A model generated the notes under the pieces. The model saw only the letters and a list, made by a program, of their open reading frames with translations, was not told the DNA's origin and made no database searches. The translations under genes were made by a program, and so were the position numbers. Shown here piece after piece: positions 14,301 to 24,093 of a stretch of 64,000 nt of DNA. The DNA comes from Allodiplogaster sudhausi. Its lineage: Eukaryota > Nematoda > Chromadorea > Rhabditida > Diplogasteridae. Within the stretch, counting starts at the first letter, position 1. The number at the start of each line of letters is the position of its first letter. The DNA lies in the NCBI GenBank assembly GCA_945643635.1, contig CALZFC010000009.1, positions 6,324,501-6,388,500 of the forward strand, given 5' to 3'.

Positions 14301-16169
14301 GGAGAGAGAGAGAGAGAAACAGAGAGAGAGAGAGAGAGAGAGAAGCACGGATAGGTCATGGGAGATCAGGAGAAGCAGAGAAGGAAGGAGCAATACAAGG
14401 AAGGACACGGCTCCGACACAATGGCCAGTATTCGCATGATGAGAAGCACTTGGTAGCATGAGCAAGGGGGATGACATAATAGCCGTTGTGGATTAGAGAG
14501 AGAGAGAGAGAGAAAGAGGACGATTGCAGGAATGAAAAAAAGTGAGACTGACAGAATCTTGAGATGCGGCAGGCCGGCCAAGTCATTCCGGCGCACGATC
14601 GTGATTCGGTTCTCTTGGAGATCCCTGAAAGTAGTCAAGATCAAGCAGCTATTTGCACTGCTTTCCATATCTCTCTCTCTGTCTCTCTCTCTCTGTCTCC
14701 CTCTCTCGATCTCTTCCTCACTCTAGCACTGTCACTCTCTGTCTTTCTCTCTGTCTCGGTATGTCTCTCCCTCTCAATATTCCACGATTCGGCTCCCACA
14801 CGCCTCTACATCGATCTTGCGCTGACATGTATAATTCACTACTCAACTGCGGTTTTACATTGTCATTCCTCCTCTTCCCATGATAGGCCAATTATTCCGC
14901 AGATAAAACATGAAAGAGATGATAATGTTCGCATTCAGTATTTAATGTAAAAGCGATCAGAATTATAGTCATAATTATGACATTTTGTACTCCTCCAGCC
15001 ACCTCTGCCAATCTCACAATCTCCAACAATAAGCGTGTTTCTCCACGTTCCTTCATTTCTCTCATTCCCATCACATTGTATGCTTTAAACCTGTGGATCA
15101 TGACGCTTATTGTTAATCCTCACTGGATCCAGTTCACTTGCATATTTGACCCATCTCGCGCTCTCTGTCTATTCCTCTCTATCTCTCTATCTCTCTCTCT
15201 CTCTCTCTCTCTGCCTTTCTCTTTCTTTCTCTCTCGCTTTCTTTCTTTCTCTCTCGCTCTTTCTCTCCTTCCCAGTATCTCAAACATCGGCGGTACGTTG
15301 CATGTCACTCCAACCACGAGGCCTCCTTCGCGCATGTATGGAAGTAATCGGTCGGATCATTGTCTGCCTCTCTCCTCCTCCTGCATCTCCCCCTGCGGTC
15401 TGGCTCGAAATTTACAAAATGGCAGCTAATAACAGTGACTGCCACAACTCCTGCTCCCTTCTATGCTACAGCCTATTACAGTTTCGAACGATTATTCAAC
15501 ATGGCGGAAGCGAGAGGGGAAACAGGCCAAGGAGTTCGCTGGTTTCGAGGCAAGACAGAGAGGAAGAGATCACTCCCAGAGACGAACCAATTCACAGTTC
15601 CTGATGCGCACCCATAGAGATTTCTATATAAAGAAAGAGAGAGTGAGTGAGTGTGAGAGAGTGAGAATACCATTGACAGAAACAAGAATAGGAATGCGAG
15701 AGAGGGAACATTAGAGAGGCGCAGAGTGCGAAAGCAAACGATGACTGAGACAGAGTTTGCCTTGCGTGTCCGACCCAATGTATCATCGTAAGATATCTTG
15801 GAGAGATATCAGAGGGAGCATCTCCTCCTCTTGTTCTTCTTTCGCTTCGCCTTTCGCTTTTGCTTATAGTAGACCTCCTCCAGCGCCCCTCATACTGCTA
15901 TCTCTCTCTCTCTCTCTCTCTCTCGCACGCCTGTTAGCTCGTTTAACTTTCTCCCTCACTCTCTCTCATTTATGAGCTCTTATCTTTCTATTCTTTGCCG
16001 CGTTCTCCCAGCCTGTCTAAACATCTCGAGAGTTGCGCTTCCTTTGAAAGAGCTCAGAAAGCTTGTGCAGACATAAGGGCGCCCAATGCCAGATCAGTGA
16101 GTGTGGTGACACAATTTACAGCTAGCCTCAGGCATCGGTCATTCCACGTTGGCCTTTTCGCACATGGTT

Positions 16170-16207
<38 letters not shown>

Positions 16208-16268
16208 AAGAGAGAGAGAGGGAGAAAGAGAGAGAGAGAGAGAGCGAGAAAGAGAGAGAGAGGGAGAA

Positions 16269-16366
<98 letters not shown>

Positions 16367-16812
16367 CACACCAGCCCAAATAAATAAACATTGTCTCGAA
16401 GGAGAGAGCGACTCAAAGGCAAAAGTTAAAGTGTCATCACCCCCCCCCCCAACCACTCAAATAACACGGACACAAGCCGAGGTAGAGAAAGGCAAGGATG
16501 AGAAGCGTGAACGCATGGCAAAGACAGATGGCTGGAAAAGAAGACGAGAAACAGAGGGCAGAATGGCAGGCTGGTATTTGCGTGGAACAAGCAAGCAAAA
16601 GATAGAGTCAACCGCTTGAAGTGAGGATGACAGGGTAAAATGATAAGAAGAGGAACTAACAAACGATGAGTGTCGACGGGAATGCCGGTGGGTATCCGCG
16701 TGAGACCTTGAGCGATGCAGGAGACCGTTCCGGTTGCGCACGTGCACGCCTCAGGGCAGGCAGAGGAGGGCGGGGGGAGCAGCAGAAGCAGAAGTAGACA
16801 CAGAAGAAGCAT
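1..16812 (-). CDS. slt-1: Slit guidance ligand (partial; 3' end outside window)
   Basis: Secreted extracellular-matrix ligand of Robo receptors in axon and cell guidance (family knowledge). I traced 35 exons by hand, all with compatible phases, encoding about 1379 residues to the window edge. Order seen: signal peptide; four LRRNT-LRR-LRRCT domains; six EGF repeats; a laminin G domain; one more EGF; start of a cystine knot. This is the invertebrate Slit layout, and total length is close to the usual 1400-1500. The ATG at 16812 opens a leucine-rich signal peptide followed by the LRRNT motif CPEACTC. Coding exons are small, many exactly 72 nt (one LRR, phase 2). The first introns (16660-14625, 14552-12858, 12540-8453) are kilobases long and rich in GA/CT repeats. 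One intron (3919-3861) starts with GC. Exon groups are listed separately. No competing identity; the 3' end is not visible. Confidence 0.95.
203..234. repeat. (TA)n microsatellite
   Basis: An uninterrupted run of about 16 TA dinucleotides inside the last visible slit intron. Confidence 0.9.
621..1624 (-). other. slt-1: slit exons 29-33: laminin G domain
   Basis: Exons: 1624-1515, 1376-1252, 1074-962, 861-756, 715-621. Characteristic stretches are [78 protein letters not shown] and [12 protein letters not shown]. The intron 716-755 is only 40 nt. The intron 1377-1514 contains a tRNA-Asp gene on the opposite strand. Confidence 0.88.
1388..1459 (+). tRNA. tRNA-Asp (anticodon GTC)
   Basis: A 72-nt cloverleaf with acceptor TCCCGGG/CCCGGGA, anticodon stem CGCGT/ATGCG with loop CTGTCAC (anticodon GTC), T stem CCGGG/CCCGG with loop TTCAATT, and discriminator G. 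A box (TAGTATAGTGG) and B box (GGTTCAATTCC) are intact. A TTTT Pol III terminator follows at 1463-1466. It lies wholly inside slit intron 1377-1514, on the strand opposite to slit. Confidence 0.95.
1686..2843 (-). other. slt-1: slit exons 23-28: EGF repeats 1-6
   Basis: Exons: 2843-2713, 2609-2487, 2397-2261, 2127-2034, 1972-1847, 1769-1686. Each intron falls inside an EGF module, so every exon holds the end of one repeat and the start of the next. Calcium-binding type starts are visible ([28 protein letters not shown]). Repeat 6 ends with [11 protein letters not shown] just before the laminin G exon. In other Slits the proteolytic cleavage region lies between EGF 5 and EGF 6; that linker here is [17 protein letters not shown]. 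Confidence 0.9.
2949..4030 (-). other. slt-1: slit exons 18-22: LRR domain 4 and start of EGF repeats
   Basis: Exons: 4030-3920 ([22 protein letters not shown]), 3860-3764 ([17 protein letters not shown]), 3566-3351 (three LRRs, [12 protein letters not shown] and [12 protein letters not shown]), 3233-3117 ([20 protein letters not shown]), 3058-2949 (end of LRRCT, then [12 protein letters not shown], the start of EGF 1). The donor after 3920 reads CAG|GCTTGA, a GC donor. It joins in phase to the acceptor before 3860 to give the family-typical [11 protein letters not shown]. Confidence 0.9.
4200..6000 (-). other. slt-1: slit exons 13-17: LRR domain 3
   Basis: Exons: 6000-5904 ([20 protein letters not shown]), 5081-4953 (end of LRRNT and first LRR), 4852-4781 ([18 protein letters not shown]), 4701-4627 ([18 protein letters not shown]), 4378-4200 ([19 protein letters not shown]). 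The acceptor of the last exon (TTGAG at 4379-4383) was chosen because it alone keeps phase with the preceding LRR exon. The domain appears one LRR shorter than in vertebrate Slits. Confidence 0.82.
6501..7676 (-). other. slt-1: slit exons 8-12: LRR domain 2
   Basis: Exons: 7676-7519 ([20 protein letters not shown]), 7422-7351 and 7233-7162 (one 72-nt LRR each), 6985-6730 (three LRRs, then [10 protein letters not shown] opening the LRRCT), 6624-6501 (rest of the LRRCT, ending FRCKG). In Slit proteins the second LRR domain is the one that binds Robo; that assignment is family knowledge and was not tested here. Confidence 0.9.
8453..12540. other. slit intron 4, GA/CT-rich, no gene seen
   Basis: A 4.1-kb intron dominated by GA and CT tracts: GA near 9060-9160, 9300-9350, 9759-9802 and 11270-11345; CT near 10285-10320, 10565-10605 and 10680-10825. 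Open frames here translate as Ser-Leu or Glu-Arg repeats and are artefacts of the microsatellites. No conserved exon or RNA gene was recognised. Confidence 0.75.
9759..9802. repeat. (GA)n microsatellite
   Basis: A nearly perfect AG dinucleotide run in slit intron 4. Confidence 0.9.
12858..16660. other. slit introns 1-2, GA/CT-rich, no gene seen
   Basis: Apart from the 72-nt LRR exon at 14553-14624, this stretch holds only intronic sequence. GA tracts occur near 13970-14015 and 14300-14342, CT tracts near 14670-14780, 15175-15265 and 15900-15925, and the long GA tract at 16171-16367. A run of 11 C lies at 16440-16450. No other exon or RNA gene was recognised. Confidence 0.7.
16171..16367. repeat. 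Long interrupted (GA)n tract
   Basis: About 200 bp of GA repeats with regularly spaced GAAAGA, GCGAGA and GGGAGA interruptions that are themselves repeated, suggesting internal duplication of a longer GA-based unit. Confidence 0.9.
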
Positions 16813-16926
16813 CTTCTGCGCAGCAGACCACCGCCTTCTTCACCACATCTGCGGCTGGCCGCAGAAAGATTGCAGAAATATGATGATTATTGAGGACGAG
16901 AGAGAGAGAGGGCGTGAGAAGCAGAG

Positions 16927-16961
<35 letters not shown>

Positions 16962-17479
16962 GAGAGAGTGCGTGCGAACACCTCCTTATTGCCTAGTATC
17001 TCTCCGCCTCCACCTCTTTCCTTCCGTATTCCTCCTCTCTGCTGAGAACTGAGGATTGCAGCAGTGGCGGTCTCGGGCCTTCCTCTCTTGCTCCCCCGGT
17101 TGCCCCGCCCCCTCCGGGTCCCTCTGACTCTCCGTATCCCCCCCCCCCCCACATCAGACAGCACACCACTCATATTCAGCTATTGCCAGCTGGGATCATC
17201 AAGGAGAGTTCAGGAGTTAGCTTTTATTGTATGTTTGTATGTACATAATATGAGGGATGCGTCATTTTCAACAGAAAATGCTTAAAGGAGCACGGTTTTC
17301 GAGCGAAAGAGGTGATGTCACTGAGAGGACAAATGAAAAGCAGACTTACATATCTATGTATATCAAAAGCGAACAAATAATAAAGTGAATAAACAATCCA
17401 TATCTTCATCAGGAGTATCTACAGTACGAATTGGCAGGAGCGCAACGAGAGTTGTGAGTTATGTGCAAGGATAGAGCTA
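16813..17479. other. Region upstream of slit; no gene seen
   Basis: Sequence between the slit start codon and the 3' end of the neighbouring BTB gene; both genes are on the minus strand. It contains a GA run near 16930-16958, a run of 13 C at 17138-17150, and TTTATT at 17223-17228, which on the minus strand is an AATAAA that could serve the BTB gene. I could not identify a TATA box for slit. Confidence 0.5.
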
Positions 17480-19123
17480 TCAGAAGAAGAGACGCTGAGC
17501 TGGCGTTGGAGGGGATGAGGGGCCGATGCGAATCCATTTGGGCTGCAAACAATTATTGTTAAGTTACTTATTATGCTCAATAAATTAATCAAAACAATTA
17601 TTTCGTAAGGTTAAAATTATAATTTTTCTAGCGTAAAAAGTACGAATAATATTAGGATACCATGTGCTGATTCACGGCCTGGAAGAGCCGATCGCCAATT
17701 TCGCGCGGATATTTACGGATCACCTGAAAAGGATGTCTTCTATTAAGTGGCGCCGTCGTCTTCTTTCATCGTGCAATAGAGGAGATCAAATGACAGCTAT
17801 GAGCTTACATATTACGTCTCGGCAAGCTAGTTGTCACTCACTTTCTCCGGGTGGTAGCGACCCCAGCTCGCGATCTTCTTGTACACACGCTCAAGTGCGC
17901 TAGGCCTCAACATTTACAGCTTGAAATTTTATTTAAATTTAATCAAAGAGATCCCCGAAAAATATGTGAATAGTCTTTGTGAAAAATGATACAACGTTTA
18001 CGTTTGAATAGATGATGAAGAAAGATTATTACCTTATGGACGGCGTTTTCTGAATCTCCAGCACAGCTTCGACTAAAACGTCGACGGGAAAGTTGTGAAT
18101 GATCTCCGGCAGTAACTGGTCCTCCATAAACCTATATGGTTATGAATTGCCTAAATGATATTCAACATTGCTAAGATTAGTTCATATCTGCACGTTAGTA
18201 ATGAAGTGTTGGTTACAATAAATGAGGCCAAAAAGGAAATTACATTTCGATGTCTCGAAGTATGCTGGGAATCCCGAGCTCTCTTCCGCAAACAATTAGC
18301 GCGACAAGGTTGTCTTCTGGAATAAGAAGAAAAAACTATTACTATTAAATTAATAAAAAATACAGCATCGATTTGCTGCTTATATGCTTCGTTTGCTTGA
18401 TTTCCAGAAGAGACGATTAATTTGTTATTATTAAAATAATGATAAGGAGTGTACCTAATAATAGAATAATCAAAAAGTAATTATAATAAGAATACTAATA
18501 ATAAGAATTAAATAAAAAAATAAGAGTATTGCATAAGCAGCACACACTCGTAATCTCCCGCCTGCTCGCGTAGTTGTCGTCTGGAAACAAGTAGATCAGT
18601 GCCTTCTCGACCTGCTCTCTGCTCACATTCGTCTCGACCTGCGCTTTACTCAGCATCTGCAATGGAATTTAAAATATGTTTGTATTTGTCTTCAAGTCCG
18701 ACGCCATCAAAATGGGATTTCAGGCTCTCGCAAAAGTTTGACCATTAAAATTTTTGAAAAAAATTGCAATGTTAATTTGTTATATACATATTACCAATTC
18801 ATAGGAGAGGTCGTTTGTGCGGTATCCTGTTTCCTAGTTAGATTAAAAATTAAGTAAGTATGTATATTTAAAAAAAAACTCCGATAACGGTTGATCGTGC
18901 CGTTTCAACAGTAAATCCAAAGGGCGTTGTTACTTTTCTTGACAAGGATATGGCTTACGCATTGGCGCTTGTCGTCGAAGTCGAAGCAGACTGAGTCGAA
19001 GATCTGTGACATCTCGCAGAAACTGTACGGATTGACAAAGAGCGGCCGTTGCCCGCTCTCCTCGGCGTCGGCGCCCACGAAGAGAGCGAAGAAGCGAAGG
19101 TGGGACGGGTTGTCGAATGCCAT
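17480..19123 (-). CDS. BTB/POZ domain protein 2
   Basis: Eight exons with consistent phase: 19123-18959, 18833-18795, 18656-18548, 18316-18244, 18131-18033, 17899-17842, 17723-17661, 17542-17480; predicted 222 residues. BTB features: LFVNPYSFCEMSQIFDSVCF in exon 1 (matching the usual 'vnr.lLae.SpyFd' strand-helix) and LVALIVCGRELGIPSILRDI in exon 4 (the 'LL.LAdrf..p.l..' helix). A helical tail follows (ALERVYKKIASWGRYHPEK, VIRKYPREIGDRLFQAVNQHM) and the protein ends LFF. BTB domains mediate dimerisation and often act as Cul3 adaptors; the partner here is unknown. The start could also be the in-frame ATG at 19153, since a CAG directly precedes the ATG at 19123. It is a paralogue of the gene at 20794-22172. 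Confidence 0.78.
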
Positions 19124-19225
19124 CTGAGCTGACTTCTTTACATAGTCTTTCACTTATTTCGGCATTTATAGGCATAATTCGATCCTCAACTGCCAAACTT
19201 CCACGCAAATCGTGCTCTTCTTAAT

Positions 19226-19441
19226 GTGGCATATGAACTCGAGTTCAAACACAATGATGCGATTCGTGCTACCATTGACAGGAGAGATAACGAGGAACAA
19301 ATGAGAAGAAGAAGGGCCAGAGATAAAATAATAGAGTCTATAATGACGAGTGTACCAGGATGGAACGCCTTGAAGCAAATAGATCTACACATTGTAAAGG
19401 CCGTATTTAAACTCCAAAACATTCGTTGTGCCGCTCACTAA
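19226..19441 (+). other. Small intronless ORF of unknown nature
   Basis: A 71-codon frame, open in the same phase from about 19175, with no repeat bias. The segment IRATIDRRDNEEQMRRRRA followed by SIMTSVPGWN faintly resembles the C-terminal half of NDUFA13/GRIM-19 (a charged helix followed by 'MKDVPGWKVG'). I see no upstream exon with the family's N-terminus, so at best this is a fragment or pseudogene. It may be meaningless; the resemblance is from memory. Confidence 0.25.
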
Positions 19442-19972
19442 TAATAAGATGAACGTTGGGAAATTGGCGATTTTTAAGTAATGTTGTTTAAAAAGGAAGT
19501 TAACCACTTCGCTTGAGCTCAAATTCGAAGTTGGCACTGATTTGCCAGCAGCGGACGCCGCTTAATTGACAGATTCTTGTACGATCAATCACTTTTATCG
19601 CGTCGGCGCACAATAAAAACTTAATTAATCGTCTGCTACTAAAAAGCACAAAGAAGCGAAAGGTATCGATAGGGAGTCCCTTTGGGAAGAAAGAAGAACA
19701 AAAGTGGAGAACGAACTGTGAATTTGCGACTATATCGGAGCCACTAGAGAACGAACAAAATGCTAAAATCTATTTTGACAGTTGGAAGATAAATGGGGAG
19801 GGGGTGATCGGCCACTTAGAAGGCGAAGAGTAACTAAGCGGCGTACGTCAATGGGCAGGCTGGATGGGAAACTGAGAGAAAGAGATGAAGAGATAAGAGG
19901 AGAATGGGGAATGATGAAGAGAGAGAAGGAGAGAGGGGAGTGCGCGAGAGAGCGTGATGCGTCTGAAAAGAG

Positions 19973-20012
<40 letters not shown>

Positions 20013-20793
20013 GAATCAAGTTGAGTGCCGCCTACGGGCAAACCATGTGAACCGCTATTCTTTTTCTCTCATTCTCCCCCTTCGCTCTCTTCGCCTTCGC
20101 ATTCTCTTTCTCTCATGCACCAATAATGACAAAATGCTGCAGTTTTGCCTCTAAAGAACTGTTTAAGTGGCCAAATGCAATTGGTACAGACAAGAGTAAC
20201 GCAAAAGGTTGCACTAACTGACGGTCAAAACGGGTAGCATGCTCTGAGGAATCTGCAAAATAGACAGAGAGCACAAGCAAAAGAAAGAAAGAGACAGATA
20301 GAGAGAGAAAAGAAAAGGAAAATCAGCAGTGAAATAGACAGACATGACGGGACAGGGGGCAGCTGGCGGATGGTGTGAGGGGTTTAGAAAGAGAGGCAGA
20401 GAAAGAGGAAGAAATCATATCAATAACAAGAGAGACAAGCGTCCCTTCGCGCATATCAACTGCTCTCATTCTTAGTGCTCTCTCCACCCTTCTCTATATC
20501 TCTCTTTCCTACATTACTCTACAAATATTGTGCAGTTCGTGCTCGATACCATTTGTCTCCCAAACACCGAATTCTTAAAAACGACCAGAGCATTCCATAG
20601 ATTTTGGAGAATTTTATTCTCATAAAATTCATCAGATAGAACGAATGAAGTAAAGTGCCATCCTATATCGCAGAAAGGAAATATTTACAGGGTTGTAAGA
20701 TCGTTTTGGATTAATTTGCAAATTCAACAAAATCATCATATTGCATAAAATAATGCCAGAAAGAGTTAAAGCATATTATGAGGTAGGAGTCGG
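19442..20793. other. Intergenic, no gene seen
   Basis: Stretch between the two BTB genes with a GA run near 19980-20010, scattered GAGA and CTCT patches, and no recognisable exon. Confidence 0.6.
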
Positions 20794-21810
20794 CTAGTTG
20801 TAAAAGTGACGGTATTTAAAGTTGTCCCAGTGGTACGAGGAGATCATCGGCGGAGCGACCACCGGAGCCAGACGCTCAAGGCTCCCGTTCTTCTTCTGAA
20901 ATAACTTTTATTTATATTTAGATTATTTAAAAAAAATCCGACCGAGAGTTTTGCATCGAATCCTTGGCCTTCGAGGAGACGAGTAATGTTGATCACGACG
21001 CGGCTGCTGAAAGGTTTTTTCTTTTTTTTTTAAGTTTGCTCGCAAAGAGCACTGCTTACGCGCATACAAAAATGAAATATAATTAAGCTATATTACGATA
21101 AATAATCAAACCATGATACTCAATAATTAATGTTCCAACCATGGATTGTAGCGTTCGGAAAGTAAGAGCATTTCCAGCGCGAACTTATGCCAGTCCTCGA
21201 GCTGAGAAGGCAGCACCTCGTCCTTGAAGAATCTAAGCAATTTATTCTCACAAGTACTTTCGAAGCCGTTCCGTTTACGATGTCAGCTTTCATTGTGTTT
21301 TTACGATTTAAAAATACTTGAAATGGATCCTTCAATTAAATCTAGTATTATTTTAAGTTAAAAAACACTTCAGATTTAAGAATGCCACCTTTCAATGTCG
21401 CTGAGGACGCAGGGCGTTTGAAACCGGTATGCGAGCATGAGAAGCGTCGGCAGAGTCGATTCTCAAGATAATATTTATTTCACTTTTTCGGTACGTGCTG
21501 TTCAGCTATCGAGTTTTCTAACTGATATGAATTCATTGAGTAAACGATTAATTAGTCCGTTGCTACGCTAAAGTCGCGGAAGAACAAGGTCACGTTGATT
21601 GCTCTGGAGTAGTGAGAAGAAGAATGAGAAAGGAATCCAAAATCAGCTGACTGTCAAGGACGCGGTCAAAGTGTCGCTTCTCGTTCGGGCAGACGTAGCG
21701 GAGGAAGACGGCCAACTCGTCCGAGTAGACGTCCTCAATCTGCGCCCAGCCACGCTGCGCCTGAGAATACAAAGAGAAGGGGGTAAGGAACATTGGGCCA
21801 AGGTCGAGGG

Positions 21811-21848
<38 letters not shown>

Positions 21849-22172
21849 AAGGGAGAGAGATTGAGTGTGTGTGTGTGCAAGAACGACAGAGCGCTGGAAA
21901 CTCTATCTCTGTCTCTCTCATTTTCTGAATAATACAATAAAAGTTCCAAGAATTGCGAAAACAAGTGTATAATAAGCAAAAAGTTGTATGACCTTAATGA
22001 TGCTAACCTCGAGGAACTGCTCAGAGAAGCAGATGGTGTCAAAATAGGGCGAGAGCTCGGCGAGGAGATAGCGATTGACGAAGAAGGAGACGAACTCGCA
22101 CGAGTCGGCCGAGTCGTCGCGAGGCACGCGCAACTCGAAGCAGCGCAGCACCGTCCGCGTCGAGAAGTCCAT
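20794..22172 (-). CDS. BTB/POZ domain protein 1
   Basis: Six exons in consistent phase: 22172-22008, 21760-21652, 21461-21389, 21232-21140, 21006-20943, 20895-20794; predicted 201 residues. The BTB fold is visible as FFVNRYLLAELSPYFDTICF (exon 1), ELAVFLRYVC (exon 2) and LPTLLMLAYRFQTPCVLSDI (exon 3). C-terminal helices follow (LPSQLEDWHKFALEMLLLSE). An in-frame stop lies six codons upstream of the chosen ATG, unless an unseen 5' exon exists. The acceptor at 21006 is a CAGCAG tandem, so 21003 is possible. Exons of 165, 109 and 73 nt match those of the paralogue downstream; the paralogue's 39-nt exon is not found here. Function beyond BTB-type protein interaction is unknown. Confidence 0.78.
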
Positions 22173-22956
22173 CCCGGACGGAGACTCTCAAGGGGGGCCA
22201 TCCATTAGGAGGCAATGGCATGGCGAGCATCGTGCGAAAACTTACTCGCAATTTAACAGTAGATCAGGGAGTGGTCTTTAACGACATTACAACGAAGAAT
22301 TGCGAGTTAACCACAGGAAGACTTCATCGACATTTACTTATCTTTTGCGTCAATGTTTCTGCCTCTTGTTTATTGGCTCTTTCTCTTTACACGCACGCAC
22401 TCTCTCTATTATTTCTTTCTCTCGCTTCCATCTTCTTATCAGCTCTTGTGGAAACAGCTGACTGATAAGCGAAGCCAGTTGCAGAGGCACTTCGATGCAA
22501 ACCTTTGCGCGCTGCACAGCTATTGCCGCCAAACTGTTAGCAATTAACAAGAGCAGGTACGAACTATTTCAAGCTCCCTCGCTCTCTCTCTCTCTCTCTC
22601 GCCTTTTTCCTATCTACCTCGCTTACTTTCTCTTCCTTTCTCTCTCCCCCCTCTCTCTCTCTCTCGCAAGCAGTACATGTTCACGTGATTTTCTCTAGCA
22701 CACACGAGAATGAACACAACTCGATGGTTTGAAGCTGCTCGCAAACCCACAGGATATAAAGGAGAATGATTAAAGAGGGAAATGTCGAGATGAAATGACA
22801 GTGCGCTATGGAACGGCAGAGCAACTCCTTCGTTTTCCTCATTTGGGAGGCCCCTCTTGTGATCAAAGCGCAGAATGAACGGACAGGATCAAAAGGGATG
22901 AGAGGGAAAGCAGACGTACCTGCAATGGCACTCTCCAAGACATTGTGAAAGGGAGA

Positions 22957-23139
<183 letters not shown>

Positions 23140-23820
23140 CGAAAGGAGAGAAAGAAGCTTGAAGGGAATAAAGAGGAGATAGGATCAGACAATAAGAGCA
23201 ATTTGTACTTACTAATGTTTTTGTCTACTTCGCCCTGCGCGCCTTTCGCAATTCGTCACAAGTCAACGCACAATGCACAGTCGATTTGAGGCGAATAGTG
23301 ATCTCGGTAAACGGAGTAAGAATAAGGGAAAAGAAGAACAACAAGAAAATAGGAGTGATTAACTGCTAAATGAGAAGCTAATCAACAATTTTGCTTATTT
23401 TGAGAAGTATGAAAGCATGTCATTAAGATGAAAGGATGGTATCGGCAGCCGAATGCCGTTGATAAGTTAGAGAGAGAGAGAAAGGGAGACATGAGAGAGA
23501 GGATAGAGCAGGAGAAATGAATGAGAGAGGAGAGAGCAGGAGAGAAAAAGAGCATGAGAAGGGACCGCTGGCATTGCATAAGTTACTTGTAGAAAGTCAA
23601 AGAAATTGCGAATCTAGGTAAGCTGAATGCGGACACGAAAGCGAAGAGTCACGGTGATTGTCATGTAGTATGAGATTCTGACTGATCAGGCAAACACCAT
23701 TGAGCAGATAGAGAGAGAGCGAGAGAGAGACAAAGATAGAATGAGAGAGAAAAGAGAGTCACATAGAGAAAGAGATGGTCAACGAGGGAAAGAGAAAGAG
23801 ATGGTCAACGAGGTAACGAG

Positions 23821-23853
<33 letters not shown>

Positions 23854-24093
23854 AGGCAGAGAAGTAAGAATAAGAGGAACTCTTTCATTTACCACACACT
23901 TCAATCACTAACGCAACATGGCCGAATAATGGCGAGACTGTCTTTCGCATTCAATTAAGATCGAGTATTGGTGAGAGTAAAGATGGATGGGCAGAGATGA
24001 GGAAGAGTGCGAAGGAAAGAGAGACAGACACCGAGAGAGAAGAGATAGAGAGAGAGAAAGGAGAGAGAAAGGAGAGAGAGAGAGAGTGAAAGT

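Larger units (their letters stand above)
7844..16812 (-). other. slt-1: slit exons 1-7: signal peptide and LRR domain 1
   Basis: Exons, 5' to 3': 16812-16661, 14624-14553, 12857-12786, 12612-12541, 8452-8354, 8245-8135, 7985-7844. Exon 1 carries the signal peptide and LRRNT. Exons 2-4 are each 72 nt and encode one LRR, for example [21 protein letters not shown] and [15 protein letters not shown]. Exons 5 and 6 add [10 protein letters not shown] and [13 protein letters not shown] repeats. Exon 7 is the LRRCT with [13 protein letters not shown] found no LRR exon in the 4.1-kb intron between exons 4 and 5. Confidence 0.88.

Noticed and set aside
9649..16619. Long open frames rich in Ser-Leu or Glu-Arg repeats
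   Set aside because: They are translations of (CT)n and (GA)n tracts inside slit introns, open in several frames on both strands.
21560..21601. Possible extra BTB exon encoding INVTLFFRDFS
   Set aside because: Its donor phase does not fit the next exon, whereas joining 21652 directly to 21461 keeps phase and matches the paralogue's exon lengths.
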